Source of the DNA: Aquibium carbonis
Lineage (GTDB): Bacteria; Pseudomonadota; Alphaproteobacteria; Rhizobiales; Rhizobiaceae
Length of the DNA stretch: 35,117 bases
Assembly (NCBI RefSeq): GCF_003970795.1
Contig: NZ_RWKW01000047.1
Coordinates: 1-35,117 of the forward strand
Direction of reading: 5' to 3'
How positions within the stretch are numbered: the first letter of the stretch is position 1; each line of letters starts with the position of its first letter. The notes below the pieces were generated by a model. That model was given only the letters and a program-made list of their open reading frames with translations. It ran no database searches and was not told where the DNA came from. Shown here one piece after another: positions 1 to 7,649 of this stretch. The translations under genes were made by a program, and so were the position numbers.

Positions 1-111
1 GGCTTGCCGCGCAACGAGATCGGCAAAGCCCGGCGCGCCGTCGCGCGCGCCACGGCCGCCGCCCGCCTGGCCTCCCGCCGGGGCCACGGGCAAGGTTGCT
101 AGGTCGATCAT
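1..111 (-). CDS. FliK/MotD-like flagellar hook-length protein, N-terminal fragment
   Basis: An open frame of 37 codons starts with ATG at 111 and runs off the left edge. The ATG overlaps the motC stop codon by four bases (ATGA), so it is translationally coupled to motC. The visible peptide (MIDLATLPVAPAGG...) is rich in Gly and Ala and has no recognisable domain. In Sinorhizobium meliloti the gene after motB-motC is motD, later recognised as fliK, which controls hook length. The assignment here rests on that gene order rather than on sequence, because the conserved FliK C-terminal domain lies outside the window. Confidence 0.55.
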   Translation of the reverse strand, partial: MIDLATLPVAPAGGQAGGGRGARDGAPGFADLVARQA

Positions 112-1403
112 TTGGGCTTTTTCCCGGAAAGAAGACGGTCCACCTCGTCGAGCTTCGATCGGACCGAGGTCATGAGTTCGTTCGAAAGGACCTGATCCGC
201 CGCGACGCCGCCGCCTTCGGCCGCCAGTTCCTTCAGCCCCGCGGGAAGGGCACCTGCCTGGGGCGGCTCGGGCTGATCCGCGCCCCGTTCGGCATCGGTT
301 TCGGCAACGGCGTCGGTGACGTCGGTCTCGTCGGCCGCCGGAACGTCGCGACCAACCGGCTGCTGCGGCGGGTCCGGCGGCGCCAGCACTTCCGTCGCGA
401 TCGCCCGGGCGGCCAGAAGCAGGCGACGATCGCGGGGCGACAATTCGCCCGGATCGACGTCCTTCAGCCGTTCCAGCACTTCCTCGATGTTTTCCGAGGT
501 GATGGAGGAGATCGCCTTGTAGAGCATGGCGCGCGGGTCGGCCCCCTGCTCGGTGCCCTGCATGGTCTTGCGGGCCTTTTCAGAGGCGAAAGCCGAACGG
601 TCGATCTGGCCCTTGATCGTGCTGCGGCGCGCAAGGCGCAGATAGATCGCCTCCTGCTGCGCGGGCGTCATCAGCGAGACGATGGTGTCGATCTGCTTTT
701 CGTTGATGTCGTCGTGGAAGGTGACGAGACCCTCCACGAAGGCGTCGGCGAACTCGCTGGCATAGGGCGAGCGCAGGAACCGGCGCGTGTACTGCTCGGC
801 GAGCCGCAGGAAACGCTCGGGCCGGCGCATGGTGAGGACCAGCGGCATCGAGCGTCGCAGCGCCGCTTCCTCGACCAGCGTTCCCGGCGCCAGAAGCCGC
901 GCCTGGTCCATCAGCTTGAGCGCTGCCGCCGGGGCCTTTCCGCCGATGATCGAGCCCTTGACCAGCGCGATGAAGGCGCCGGTGTCGTCGCGGCGGGCCA
1001 TCGGGTCGATGGGATCGAGAATTTCGCCGGCCCGGACCAGCTGGCCGCGCATGTAGGCCAGTACGCCCCGGCCGACGACCGCGTCGTCGCCTTGCAGATC
1101 AAGGCGCGACAGCGACACCTCGACGGTGGTCGGGTTGCCACCGCTCATGGCCCAGACGAGCAGGGCGGAGAGATTGCGCGGGTCGTCGAAATCCTCCTTG
1201 CGGGCGCTGCGGAAGCGGGCGTCGGTTAGTTCCAGCAGCTTCTGCTGCATCGGCAGGGACGCATGATCGCCATTGGCGATCTGGTCCTGCACGATCTGGA
1301 GCGAGCGGACCATCTTGTAGGGCGCGATGTCGTCGGCCGCCTGCGCGGCCATGGGCAGGCAGGCACAAAGCAGCACCGAAGCGGCGCGCGCCCGCCAGTT
1401 CAT
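108..1403 (-). CDS. motC: MotC, periplasmic motor protein
   Basis: The product is 431 residues, close to the length of S. meliloti MotC. It begins with a Sec signal peptide (MNWRARAASVLLCACLPMAAQA, with cleavage expected after AQA), so it is periplasmic. In rhizobia MotC binds the periplasmic part of MotB and is needed for stator function, with MotE as its chaperone; motE is at 9669-10214 here. The middle of the protein is helical and Leu/Arg-rich, followed by an acidic Pro/Asp linker near residues 330-380. The ATG at 1403 overlaps the motB stop by four bases. The identification combines order (motB-motC-fliK), size and signal peptide. Confidence 0.88.
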   Translation of the reverse strand: MNWRARAASVLLCACLPMAAQAADDIAPYKMVRSLQIVQDQIANGDHASLPMQQKLLELTDARFRSARKEDFDDPRNLSALLVWAMSGGNPTTVEVSLSRLDLQGDDAVVGRGVLAYMRGQLVRAGEILDPIDPMARRDDTGAFIALVKGSIIGGKAPAAALKLMDQARLLAPGTLVEEAALRRSMPLVLTMRRPERFLRLAEQYTRRFLRSPYASEFADAFVEGLVTFHDDINEKQIDTIVSLMTPAQQEAIYLRLARRSTIKGQIDRSAFASEKARKTMQGTEQGADPRAMLYKAISSITSENIEEVLERLKDVDPGELSPRDRRLLLAARAIATEVLAPPDPPQQPVGRDVPAADETDVTDAVAETDAERGADQPEPPQAGALPAGLKELAAEGGGVAADQVLSNELMTSVRSKLDEVDRLLSGKKPK

Positions 1404-2722
1404 CCCCTCGTCTCCAGCAGGATCTCGATGCGACGGTTGGTATCGGAATAGGGATCGTCCACGCTCTTGAGCTTGCGATCGGCATAGCCGGCAACCTCGC
1501 GAACGCGTTTCTCCTCCAGCCCGCCGCGCACGAGCATGTAATAGGCGGTGTGGGCGCGGGCGCTGGAAAGCCGCCAGTTGTCGTATTTGTCGTTGCGGAA
1601 CGGGCGCGCGTCGGTGTGCCCGTTGATGATGATGGCGCCGGGCTTGCCGTTGAGGATCCCCGCCACCTTTTCCATCGCCAGCACGAGATCGCGGCGCGGC
1701 ACCGCCGAGCCGATCTCGAACATGCCGTAGTCGAGCTGGTCGGTCAGCGAGATCATCACCCCGCGCTCCGTCGGCGTCACGGTGATGCCTTCGGTGATCT
1801 TCTCGCTGGCGCCGAACGCCTCGGCCAGTTCCGCCTTGATCTCTTCCGCGATCCGGGCGGCGGCGGGATCGATGCCGGGCTCGCCGGCCGCAAGCTTCTC
1901 GCCGCCGGTCTCGCCGGCATCCGCCTTGCCGCCCGGCTTCCTGCCCTGGCCATCGTCGGCCTCGCCCTGGTCGGCCGCGGCGGCACGCTTCACGACCTTG
2001 TCCGGATCGGTGAAGACGTCCGCGGCGAAGGGGTCGTCGTCGGGCGCCACGGCGACGAGACCGCTGCGCGGGTCCGCGCCCTCCGCCGGGTTCGGCACCT
2101 TCGGCTGTTCGAACAGGTCCGGCTCGCCGGGCTGATCCTGCTCGACCTGCTTGGACCAGAAGTCGGGCGCGAAGGGATCGCGGAAGGACTCGCCGCCGGA
2201 AGCGCCGGTGGCCGCACCAGACTGGCCGGCGCCGCCGTCGCCTTTTTCGCTGAGGTTCTGCAGTTCGCCCGTCTCCGCCGCGATCTCGGCCAGCACGGCA
2301 TAGGGGTCGGTGAACAGGTTCTCGTCCGTCTGCAGCTCGACCTTTTCGCCGGCCTTGGAGCTCATTTCCTGGCCCTGGCCGGCGCTCGCCGGTCCCTTGG
2401 CGTCGTTGGCCGTGCTCTGCTCGTCGGGCTTCTCGCTCGACCCATCCTGGGATTCGGGGCCTGCACCCGCCTCGTCCAGCCCACGCCGGCTGGCGTTGCG
2501 ATCGGTCAGCTTGATCGGGTTGAAGTAGCTGGCAACGGAGACCTTCGTCTCCTCGTTGGCGGCGTTGATCAGCCACATCACCAGAAAGAAGCACATCAAT
2601 GCCGTCATGAAGTCGGCGAAGGCGATCTTCCAGACGCCGCCGTGATGGCCGTCGTGGTCGTCGCCGTGGCGTCTGACGATGATGATCTCTTCGACGTGAC
2701 GATCCGGATCGGAGATGCTCAT
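1400..2722 (-). CDS. motB: MotB, proton-channel stator protein
   Basis: This 440-residue inner-membrane stator subunit couples proton flow to torque with MotA (17584-18453). The N-terminal cytoplasmic tail is His/Asp-rich. One membrane segment at about residues 31-53 carries the motif FADFMTALMCFFLVMWL, in which Asp37 is the expected proton-binding residue. A long, acidic, low-complexity periplasmic linker (about 75-290) is typical of rhizobial MotB, which also contacts MotC. The C-terminal OmpA-like peptidoglycan-binding domain shows NGHTDARP and a terminal NRRIEILLE. The start overlaps the upstream FliH-like gene by four bases, so both are in one transcript that begins at or before fliF. 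Confidence 0.95.
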   Translation of the reverse strand: MSISDPDRHVEEIIIVRRHGDDHDGHHGGVWKIAFADFMTALMCFFLVMWLINAANEETKVSVASYFNPIKLTDRNASRRGLDEAGAGPESQDGSSEKPDEQSTANDAKGPASAGQGQEMSSKAGEKVELQTDENLFTDPYAVLAEIAAETGELQNLSEKGDGGAGQSGAATGASGGESFRDPFAPDFWSKQVEQDQPGEPDLFEQPKVPNPAEGADPRSGLVAVAPDDDPFAADVFTDPDKVVKRAAAADQGEADDGQGRKPGGKADAGETGGEKLAAGEPGIDPAAARIAEEIKAELAEAFGASEKITEGITVTPTERGVMISLTDQLDYGMFEIGSAVPRRDLVLAMEKVAGILNGKPGAIIINGHTDARPFRNDKYDNWRLSSARAHTAYYMLVRGGLEEKRVREVAGYADRKLKSVDDPYSDTNRRIEILLETRG

Positions 2723-3453
2723 GGGAACGCCCCGGCGAGAGATTGCGACCAGTCGGACAGACGCGTTTCGTAAAGGCTCTCGTCGACGGCGACCTGCAGG
2801 TCGAAGTCCTGCGTCTCGGTGAACTCGACGCGGCCGGAATGTTCGCCGAGCCGGGCCTCCAGCATCTCGAACAGGGAGAGCGGTCCCCGCACGCGGATGC
2901 GGACGGCGCCGGAATCGCGGATCGCGGCGTCGATGACGGCGACGAGGCTGGCGACTGCCTTGCGCTGCAGATCCTCGGTCAGAACGGGCGCCAGGAGACG
3001 GGCGACGACGTCGGACGTGCAGGCGCTCAGGCGCTTCTCGAGGGCGGCGAACTCGTCGGCGATGCGCATGCCGGTGGCTTCCCCCGCCTCGCGCTGCAGG
3101 CGCTCCAGTTCCTCGGCATGGGCCTTGTCACGGGCGTCCAGCCGTTCGGCGAACTCCGCCTCCAGCCTTTCGGCCAGCGACGCTTCCGCGCTGGCCACCG
3201 CTTCGGCGACGATGGCGTCGATGTCGGGTGGCGGGGTAGGGGCCTCGAACGCGACTTCGGACGGGTCGAAGGCCGTATCGGCAAGATCGAAGGGCATGCC
3301 GGGCATGTCGTCGAAGCCCGGGGCTTCGTCGCCCGCCGGTCCGGAAAACGCAAAGGCCGGCATCTGCATGCCGGCGGACGCGGCGTCGCCGAAAGCGGCC
3401 GGCCGCGGCTTCGGCTTGCCGAAGTCGACCAGAAGATCGGCCAGCGTCGGCAT
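2719..3453 (-). CDS. fliH: FliH-like flagellar export ATPase regulator
   Basis: The protein is 244 residues and lies 30 bases after fliF, overlapping motB by four. Residues 1-85 are a low-complexity Pro/Phe/Asp/Met-rich segment. A charged coiled-coil stretch follows at about 88-135 (AERLEAEFAERLDARDKAHAEE). The C-terminal part (about 150-244) has the FliH/HrpE/V-ATPase-E look, with a short basic strand (VRIRVRGP) and an acidic end (VAVDESLYETRLSDWSQSL). FliH holds FliI as an inactive dimer and anchors it to the C-ring through FliN. FliI is in the window (14499-15902) and no other FliH candidate is present. The N-terminal tryptophans known from enteric FliH are absent. The call comes from overall architecture and position, not strong motif identity. 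Confidence 0.6.
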   Translation of the reverse strand: MPTLADLLVDFGKPKPRPAAFGDAASAGMQMPAFAFSGPAGDEAPGFDDMPGMPFDLADTAFDPSEVAFEAPTPPPDIDAIVAEAVASAEASLAERLEAEFAERLDARDKAHAEELERLQREAGEATGMRIADEFAALEKRLSACTSDVVARLLAPVLTEDLQRKAVASLVAVIDAAIRDSGAVRIRVRGPLSLFEMLEARLGEHSGRVEFTETQDFDLQVAVDESLYETRLSDWSQSLAGAFP

Positions 3454-3483
3454 CAGAGCGATGTCCAGTCAGACGGAACCATT

Positions 3484-5193
3484 CTAGCCTGCCATCGCCT
3501 CGCCGCCGACCCACTTGCGCAGGATCGCGGCCGTGCGTTCCTCGTTCAGTTCGACCATATGCGCCAACCGTTCCTGCGGGGCCGGACGCAGCCGCATCTT
3601 CAGCTCCTCCATGACGTCGCTTTCGCTGGGCATGCCCATGCCCATGCCCATCCCACCCATGCCGCCCATCCCGGCCAGGCCGGGGAAGCCGCCGCCATCG
3701 TTCCCGCCCATCCCGGCCAGCGGGTCGGGCAAGGCCATGTTGTTGAGCGGGGAATCGAAGGGCAGTTGCAGGTCTCCGAAGTCGGAACCGGCCACGCTTT
3801 CGCTCTTCGTCAGCGCGGCCGCCAGCGGGCGAAGGCCGAACCAGGAGACCAGGAAGGCGACGATGACGAAGGCCAGCGCATTGATCATCGATCCGGTGTA
3901 CTGGCTGGCCGCCTCCAGAATGCCGGGCGACTCCAGTCCCTCCGCGGCGGCTTCCTCGACGAAGGAGAGCGCGGTGACGGAAACCTTGTCGCCGCGATCG
4001 CCGTCGAGGCCGACCGCGGTCGCGACCACGTTCTCGATCTCGGCCACGCGGGCCTGGAGCTGGTCGGCCGTCGCGCCGGCGCCGAGGGCGGCGGCGATCT
4101 GGTCGCGGTTGACCACCACGGCGATCGACAGCCTTGAGATCTGGTAACCGTTGCTGGTCGTGGCGATCCGCTTCGAGTTCACCTCGTAATTGGTGATTTC
4201 TTCGCGGCGCTCGCGCTCCTCTGCCGAGGTCGGGTTCTGGCCGGCCGCGCCGCCCTGATCGGGGATGTTCTGGTCCACGCCCACCGGCGTGGCGGCGCCG
4301 GTCTCGTTTGACGTGTTGTTCTCGCGGATGGTGCGGATCGACCGCTCGACCCGCGAATCGGGATCGAAGATCGTCTCCTCGATCTGGCGCGCGTCCGTGT
4401 TGACGACGGCCTTGACGCTGGCGCGGAAGTTGTCGCGCCCGAGGAAGGGCGCCAGCGCGCGGTAGATGTTGTCGGCGACCTGGCTCTCCACCGTTCGTTC
4501 GATGCTCATCGAACGGTTGATGGAGCTGTTGGATGGATCGTCGCCGGTCGCCAGAAGCGCGCCATTGGTGTCGAGCACGGTCACATTGTCCGACGTCAGG
4601 CCCGGAACGGCGGCCGCCACGAGGTGACGGATCGAGTTGGCGGTCCTGATCTCGTCCACGCCGCCCGACCGGATGACGACCGAGGCGGTCGGCTGCTGCT
4701 CCTCGCGGCGGAAGCTTGCCTGCTGCGACATGACGATGTGGACGCGCGCCGTCTTGATCCCGGCAATCGACTGGATGGTGCGGGCGATCTCGCCCTCCAG
4801 CGCCCGCACGCGGGTCACTTCCTGCATGAAGGAGGTGAGGCCGAGCGAGCCGACCTTGTCGAACAGCTCGTAGCCGGCATTGGAGCTGCTGGGCAGCCCC
4901 TTGTCGGCGAGGATCATCCGCGCGCGGCCGGTGAAGCCCGTGGCGACCATGACGCTCGTGCCATCCGACCCGACGTCGTAGGAGATGCCGGACTCCGACA
5001 GGACGACGCCGATCTTGGAAACGTCGTTGCGGTCGAGGCCGATGTACAGCGTCTCGGTGGCCGGCCTGTTCAGGTAGATCGCGCCGATGAGGATCGTCAG
5101 CACCACCGTGGCCAGGATGCCGCCCATGATGGCGAGCTTCCTGGGCCCCAGCGACAGGAGGTTGTCGGCGATTTTCTGAATCTGTTCCGGCAC
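3484..5193 (-). CDS. fliF: FliF, flagellar MS-ring protein
   Basis: This 569-residue protein forms the MS ring, the base on which export gate and C-ring assemble. It has membrane segments at about residues 18-42 and 432-455 with the large periplasmic ring-building region between them. The cytoplasmic tail ends with a FliG-binding helix (RLAHMVELNEERTAAILRKWV). The start is GTG at 5193, preceded by GGGGA on the coding strand. Residues 509-521 are an unusual Met/Gly repeat just before the FliG-binding helix. Upstream lies a 135-base gap to the flagellin gene, and downstream the FliH-like gene follows in the same operon. Confidence 0.96.
   Translation of the reverse strand: MPEQIQKIADNLLSLGPRKLAIMGGILATVVLTILIGAIYLNRPATETLYIGLDRNDVSKIGVVLSESGISYDVGSDGTSVMVATGFTGRARMILADKGLPSSSNAGYELFDKVGSLGLTSFMQEVTRVRALEGEIARTIQSIAGIKTARVHIVMSQQASFRREEQQPTASVVIRSGGVDEIRTANSIRHLVAAAVPGLTSDNVTVLDTNGALLATGDDPSNSSINRSMSIERTVESQVADNIYRALAPFLGRDNFRASVKAVVNTDARQIEETIFDPDSRVERSIRTIRENNTSNETGAATPVGVDQNIPDQGGAAGQNPTSAEERERREEITNYEVNSKRIATTSNGYQISRLSIAVVVNRDQIAAALGAGATADQLQARVAEIENVVATAVGLDGDRGDKVSVTALSFVEEAAAEGLESPGILEAASQYTGSMINALAFVIVAFLVSWFGLRPLAAALTKSESVAGSDFGDLQLPFDSPLNNMALPDPLAGMGGNDGGGFPGLAGMGGMGGMGMGMGMPSESDVMEELKMRLRPAPQERLAHMVELNEERTAAILRKWVGGEAMAG
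3631..3672. repeat. Hexanucleotide CATGCC repeat in the fliF 3' end
   Basis: Three perfect tandem copies of CATGCC at 3631-3648 are followed by degenerate copies. They encode the Met/Gly run of FliF residues 509-521. A six-base unit keeps the reading frame if copies are gained or lost. Confidence 0.75.
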
Positions 5194-5299
5194 AGGCCAC
5201 GGTCCCCGAATTGCAGGGTTCCGAACCTAGATGCTGAAGCTTGCGCGAAAATGATATCGGGCCGCCGCGCGAACGCGACGACCCGACTGGAGGTGCGTT

Positions 5300-5315
5300 G
5301 CCCGGTTGCCCGGGC
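5300..5315 (-). terminator. Small GC hairpin after the downstream flagellin gene
   Basis: A six-base stem (GCCCGG/CCGGGC) closes a GCAA tetraloop on the coding strand, 13 bases after the flagellin stop. There is no following U-run, so it could be a weak or Rho-assisted terminator, or a 3'-end stabiliser that separates the abundant flagellin message from fliF. Confidence 0.4.
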
Positions 5316-5328
5316 TTCGCCGAAACCC

Positions 5329-6288
5329 TTAGCGGAAGAGCGACAGGATCGTCTGCGAATTGCCGTTGGCGATCGACAGCGCCTGGATGCCCAGCTGCTG
5401 CTGCACCTGGAGTGCCTGCAGGCGGGTTGATTCCTGGCTCATGTCGGCATCGACCAACGTGCCGACGCCCTTGCTGATCGTGTCCGACAGGTTGGTGACG
5501 AACTCGTTCTGCAGGCTGACGCGCTTCTTGGCGGCGCCGAGGTCGGCGGCGGCATCCGTCATCTGGCTGAGGATGGAGTCCACGGCGCGAACCATCGCGC
5601 CGATCTCTTCCTTGGTGTTCGTGCCGGTCAGCGCGATCTCGGTGCCGGTGGCAGCCGTCGTCGAGCTGGTGTTGAGCAGGAAGTAGTTGTCGGCGGTGCC
5701 GGTCGGGTCGGCCTGCAGCGCGTCGGCGTCGATGTCCTTGGTCAGGATGCCGTTGGCCGCGTCGTCCGACGAGGTCAGCGTGACGGCGTTGACGTCCACG
5801 TCGAGCGTGCCGATGGAGACGAAGCCCGAGGCATCGCGGGTGAAGGAGCCGACGATCGACTTGGTGCCGACGGCGCCGTCGTTCGCAAGCCAGTTCTCGC
5901 CCGAGAACGAAGCCGAAGAGGTGATGGAGACCAGCTGATCCTTGAGGGCGGTGATTTCCTTGTTGATCTTCGACTGGTCGACGCCCGGCTCGCTGGCGGC
6001 AACGAGCTTGGTCTTGATCTCGTCGACGACCTCGATCGCGGCGTTCATGCCGGTGTAGGCCGTATCGATCTTCGCCTGGCCCAGACCCAGCGCGTCCTTG
6101 ACGGTCCCCAGCGCCTTGTTGTCCGAACGCATCGTGGTCGCGATCGACCAGTAGGCGGCGTTGTCGCTGGCTTCGCCGACCTTGAAGCCGGTCGAAATGC
6201 GGGTCTGAGTGGATTCCAACGCCTTGTTGGTGGCATTGAGGGCCTTGAGGGCCGTCATTGCCTGGACGTTTGTGTTGATGCTTGCCAT
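5329..6288 (-). CDS. Flagellin (downstream paralog)
   Basis: This 319-residue flagellin is the extracellular filament subunit. Conserved D0/D1 helices are at both ends: N-terminal residues 1-140 (ALKALNATNKALESTQTRIS, then GEASDNAAYWSIATTMRSDN) and a C-terminal end with QALQVQQQLGIQALSIANGN and a final SLFR. There is no signal peptide, as expected for type III export. I chose the ATG at 6288 because AAGGGGA lies just upstream; an in-frame ATG at 6321 would put the protein start inside the conserved leader hairpin. A close paralog is 176 bases upstream and shares its leader. The central region is short, as in rhizobial flagellins. Confidence 0.96.
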   Translation of the reverse strand: MASINTNVQAMTALKALNATNKALESTQTRISTGFKVGEASDNAAYWSIATTMRSDNKALGTVKDALGLGQAKIDTAYTGMNAAIEVVDEIKTKLVAASEPGVDQSKINKEITALKDQLVSITSSASFSGENWLANDGAVGTKSIVGSFTRDASGFVSIGTLDVDVNAVTLTSSDDAANGILTKDIDADALQADPTGTADNYFLLNTSSTTAATGTEIALTGTNTKEEIGAMVRAVDSILSQMTDAAADLGAAKKRVSLQNEFVTNLSDTISKGVGTLVDADMSQESTRLQALQVQQQLGIQALSIANGNSQTILSLFR

Positions 6289-6316
6289 GGGTGTCCCCTT
6301 ACTAACGCTTGTACAC

Positions 6317-6358
6317 GACATACCGGGCTGGACCGGTAAGACGGGGCGGCGTCATGCC
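6317..6358 (-). promoter_or_regulatory. Conserved flagellin leader with hairpin (copy 1)
   Basis: This block in the leader of the downstream flagellin is nearly identical to 7470-7510 in front of the other flagellin. On the message, ACCGG and CCGGT form a perfect five-base stem (6322-6337). The loop differs between the copies while the stem and flanks (GGCATGACGCCG upstream, TATGTC downstream) are kept. In related alphaproteobacteria flagellin leaders are targets of post-transcriptional control by FlbT; that role here is inference. Confidence 0.6.
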
Positions 6359-6399
6359 TATCGGGCACCCCAGCGGGGCAAGCGATCCGTCCTGAAACG

Positions 6400-6432
6400 A
6401 CAATGTCCCAGCGTTGTACCGCCGGGACATTG
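6400..6432. terminator. 10-bp inverted repeat between the two flagellin genes
   Basis: ACAATGTCCC (6400-6409) and GGGACATTGT (6423-6432) form a perfect ten-base stem with a 13-base loop. It lies 32 bases after the upstream flagellin stop, where a terminator is expected. The T-run (TTTT at 6432-6435) is on the plus-strand side, so for leftward transcription it is not a classical intrinsic terminator. It may limit read-through or protect the 3' end of the flagellin message. Confidence 0.5.
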
Positions 6433-6464
6433 TTTTCCAGTTAAGTCGCTTAGTTAAGAAAGCC

Positions 6465-7430
6465 TTACCCGCGGAACAGGGACAGAATCTGCTGCGAGTT
6501 GCCGTTGGCGATCGACAGCGACTGAATTCCCAGCTGCTGCTGCACCTGGAGAGCCTGCAGACGCGTCGATTCCGCGCTCATGTCAGCATCCACCAGCCCG
6601 CCGACGCCCTTGTCGATCGTGTCCATGAGATTGGAGACGAAGGTGTTCTGCATGTCGATGCGCTTCTTGGAAGCACCGAGATCGGCGGCCGCGTCGGTCA
6701 GCTGGGTGAGGATGGAGTCCACCGCCCGCACCATCGCCGAGATCTCTTCACCGGTGTTGGTTCCCGTCAGTGTGATCTCGGTGCCGGTGGCAGCCGTCGT
6801 CGAACCCGTGTTGAGCAGGAAGTAGTTGTCCGCGGTGCCGGTCGGGTTGGCCTGGAGTGCGTCGGCATCGATGTCCTTGGTCAGGATGCCATTGGCCGCA
6901 TCGTCCGACGACGTCAGTGTGATCGCATTGACGTCGACGTCGAGCGTGCCGATGGAAACGAAGCCCGCGGAATCGCGGGTGAAGGAGCCGACGATCGACT
7001 TGGTGCCGACGGCGCCGTCATTGGCAAGCCAGTTCTCGCCGGAGAACGAAGCCGAGGAGGTGATCGAGATGAGCTGTTCCTTGAGAGCGGACAGCTCCTT
7101 GTCGATCTTGAGCTGATCGACGCCCGGCTCGCTCGCGGCGACGAGCTTGGTCTTGATCTCGTCGACGACGTCGATGGCGGCGTTCATGCCGGTGTAGGCG
7201 GTGTCGACCTTGGCCATGCCGAGGCCAAGAGCGTCCTTCACGGTGGAGAGGGCCTTGTTGTCCGAGCGCATCGTCGTTGCGATCGACCAGTAGGCGGCGT
7301 TGTCGCTGGCTTCACCGACCTTGTACCCGGTGGAGATGCGGGTCTGCGTCGTTTCCAGCGCCTTGTTCGTCATATTGAGGGATTTGAGCGCCGTCATCGC
7401 CGACGCGTTGGTCAGAATACTACTCGCCAT
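6465..7430 (-). CDS. Flagellin (upstream paralog)
   Basis: This 321-residue filament protein is closely similar to the paralog at 5329-6288. Differences are concentrated in the N-terminal dozen residues and scattered substitutions near residues 120-135 and 255-290. The N-terminal helix region (KSLNMTNKALETTQTRIS) and C-terminal helix (QALQVQQQLGIQSLSIANGN, ending SLFRG) are intact. The ATG at 7430 is preceded by GTAGGGGACATTTCCC, a good ribosome binding site. It lies downstream of fliP with a 219-base gap that holds the conserved leader, so it probably has its own promoter. Tandem flagellin genes after fliP match the S. meliloti order (fliP-flaA-flaB...). Confidence 0.96.
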   Translation of the reverse strand: MASSILTNASAMTALKSLNMTNKALETTQTRISTGYKVGEASDNAAYWSIATTMRSDNKALSTVKDALGLGMAKVDTAYTGMNAAIDVVDEIKTKLVAASEPGVDQLKIDKELSALKEQLISITSSASFSGENWLANDGAVGTKSIVGSFTRDSAGFVSIGTLDVDVNAITLTSSDDAANGILTKDIDADALQANPTGTADNYFLLNTGSTTAATGTEITLTGTNTGEEISAMVRAVDSILTQLTDAAADLGASKKRIDMQNTFVSNLMDTIDKGVGGLVDADMSAESTRLQALQVQQQLGIQSLSIANGNSQQILSLFRG

Positions 7431-7649
7431 GGGAAATGTCCCCTACTCACTCACGCAACAAAAAACAGGGACATACCGGACTTACCGGTAGAACGGCACG
7501 GCGTCATGCCTTCCGGTCTGGCTCTTGTTCGCCCACCGGCCCGCTCTGTTAATCATGTTCTGGCAGGGAAAATTTACCAAACCGATAACTTGCGGGCCGG
7601 ATTCGGAATAATGTGTCAACGAAACCTTAACGGCGCCCGGGCCGGGGCG
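7431..7649. other. Intergenic region between fliP and the first flagellin gene
   Basis: These 219 bases hold the flagellin ribosome binding site, the conserved leader hairpin (7470-7510) and an AT-richer stretch at about 7545-7625 where a flagellin promoter would be expected. A TTGACA is present on the minus strand at 7614-7619 but I find no convincing -10 at 16-18 bases. I see no clear terminator for fliP. Confidence 0.5.
7470..7510 (-). promoter_or_regulatory. Conserved flagellin leader with hairpin (copy 2)
   Basis: This is the second copy of the block at 6317-6358. The stem ACCGG/CCGGT (7475-7489) is identical to copy 1 with loop TAAGT. It lies 40 bases upstream of the flagellin start and so within the 5' leader if transcription starts in the AT-richer region beyond it. 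Confidence 0.6.

Noticed and set aside
108-2594. 828-codon open frame on the minus strand across motC and motB
   Set aside because: It joins true MotC sequence to an Arg/Gly-rich out-of-frame reading of motB. The MotC start at 1403, with signal peptide and ATGA overlap, explains the 3' part and MotB explains the rest.
7582-7589. CCGATAAC resembling a sigma-28 -10 element
   Set aside because: It points rightward, toward the fliP 3' end, not toward the flagellin gene, and has no matching -35 at the proper distance.
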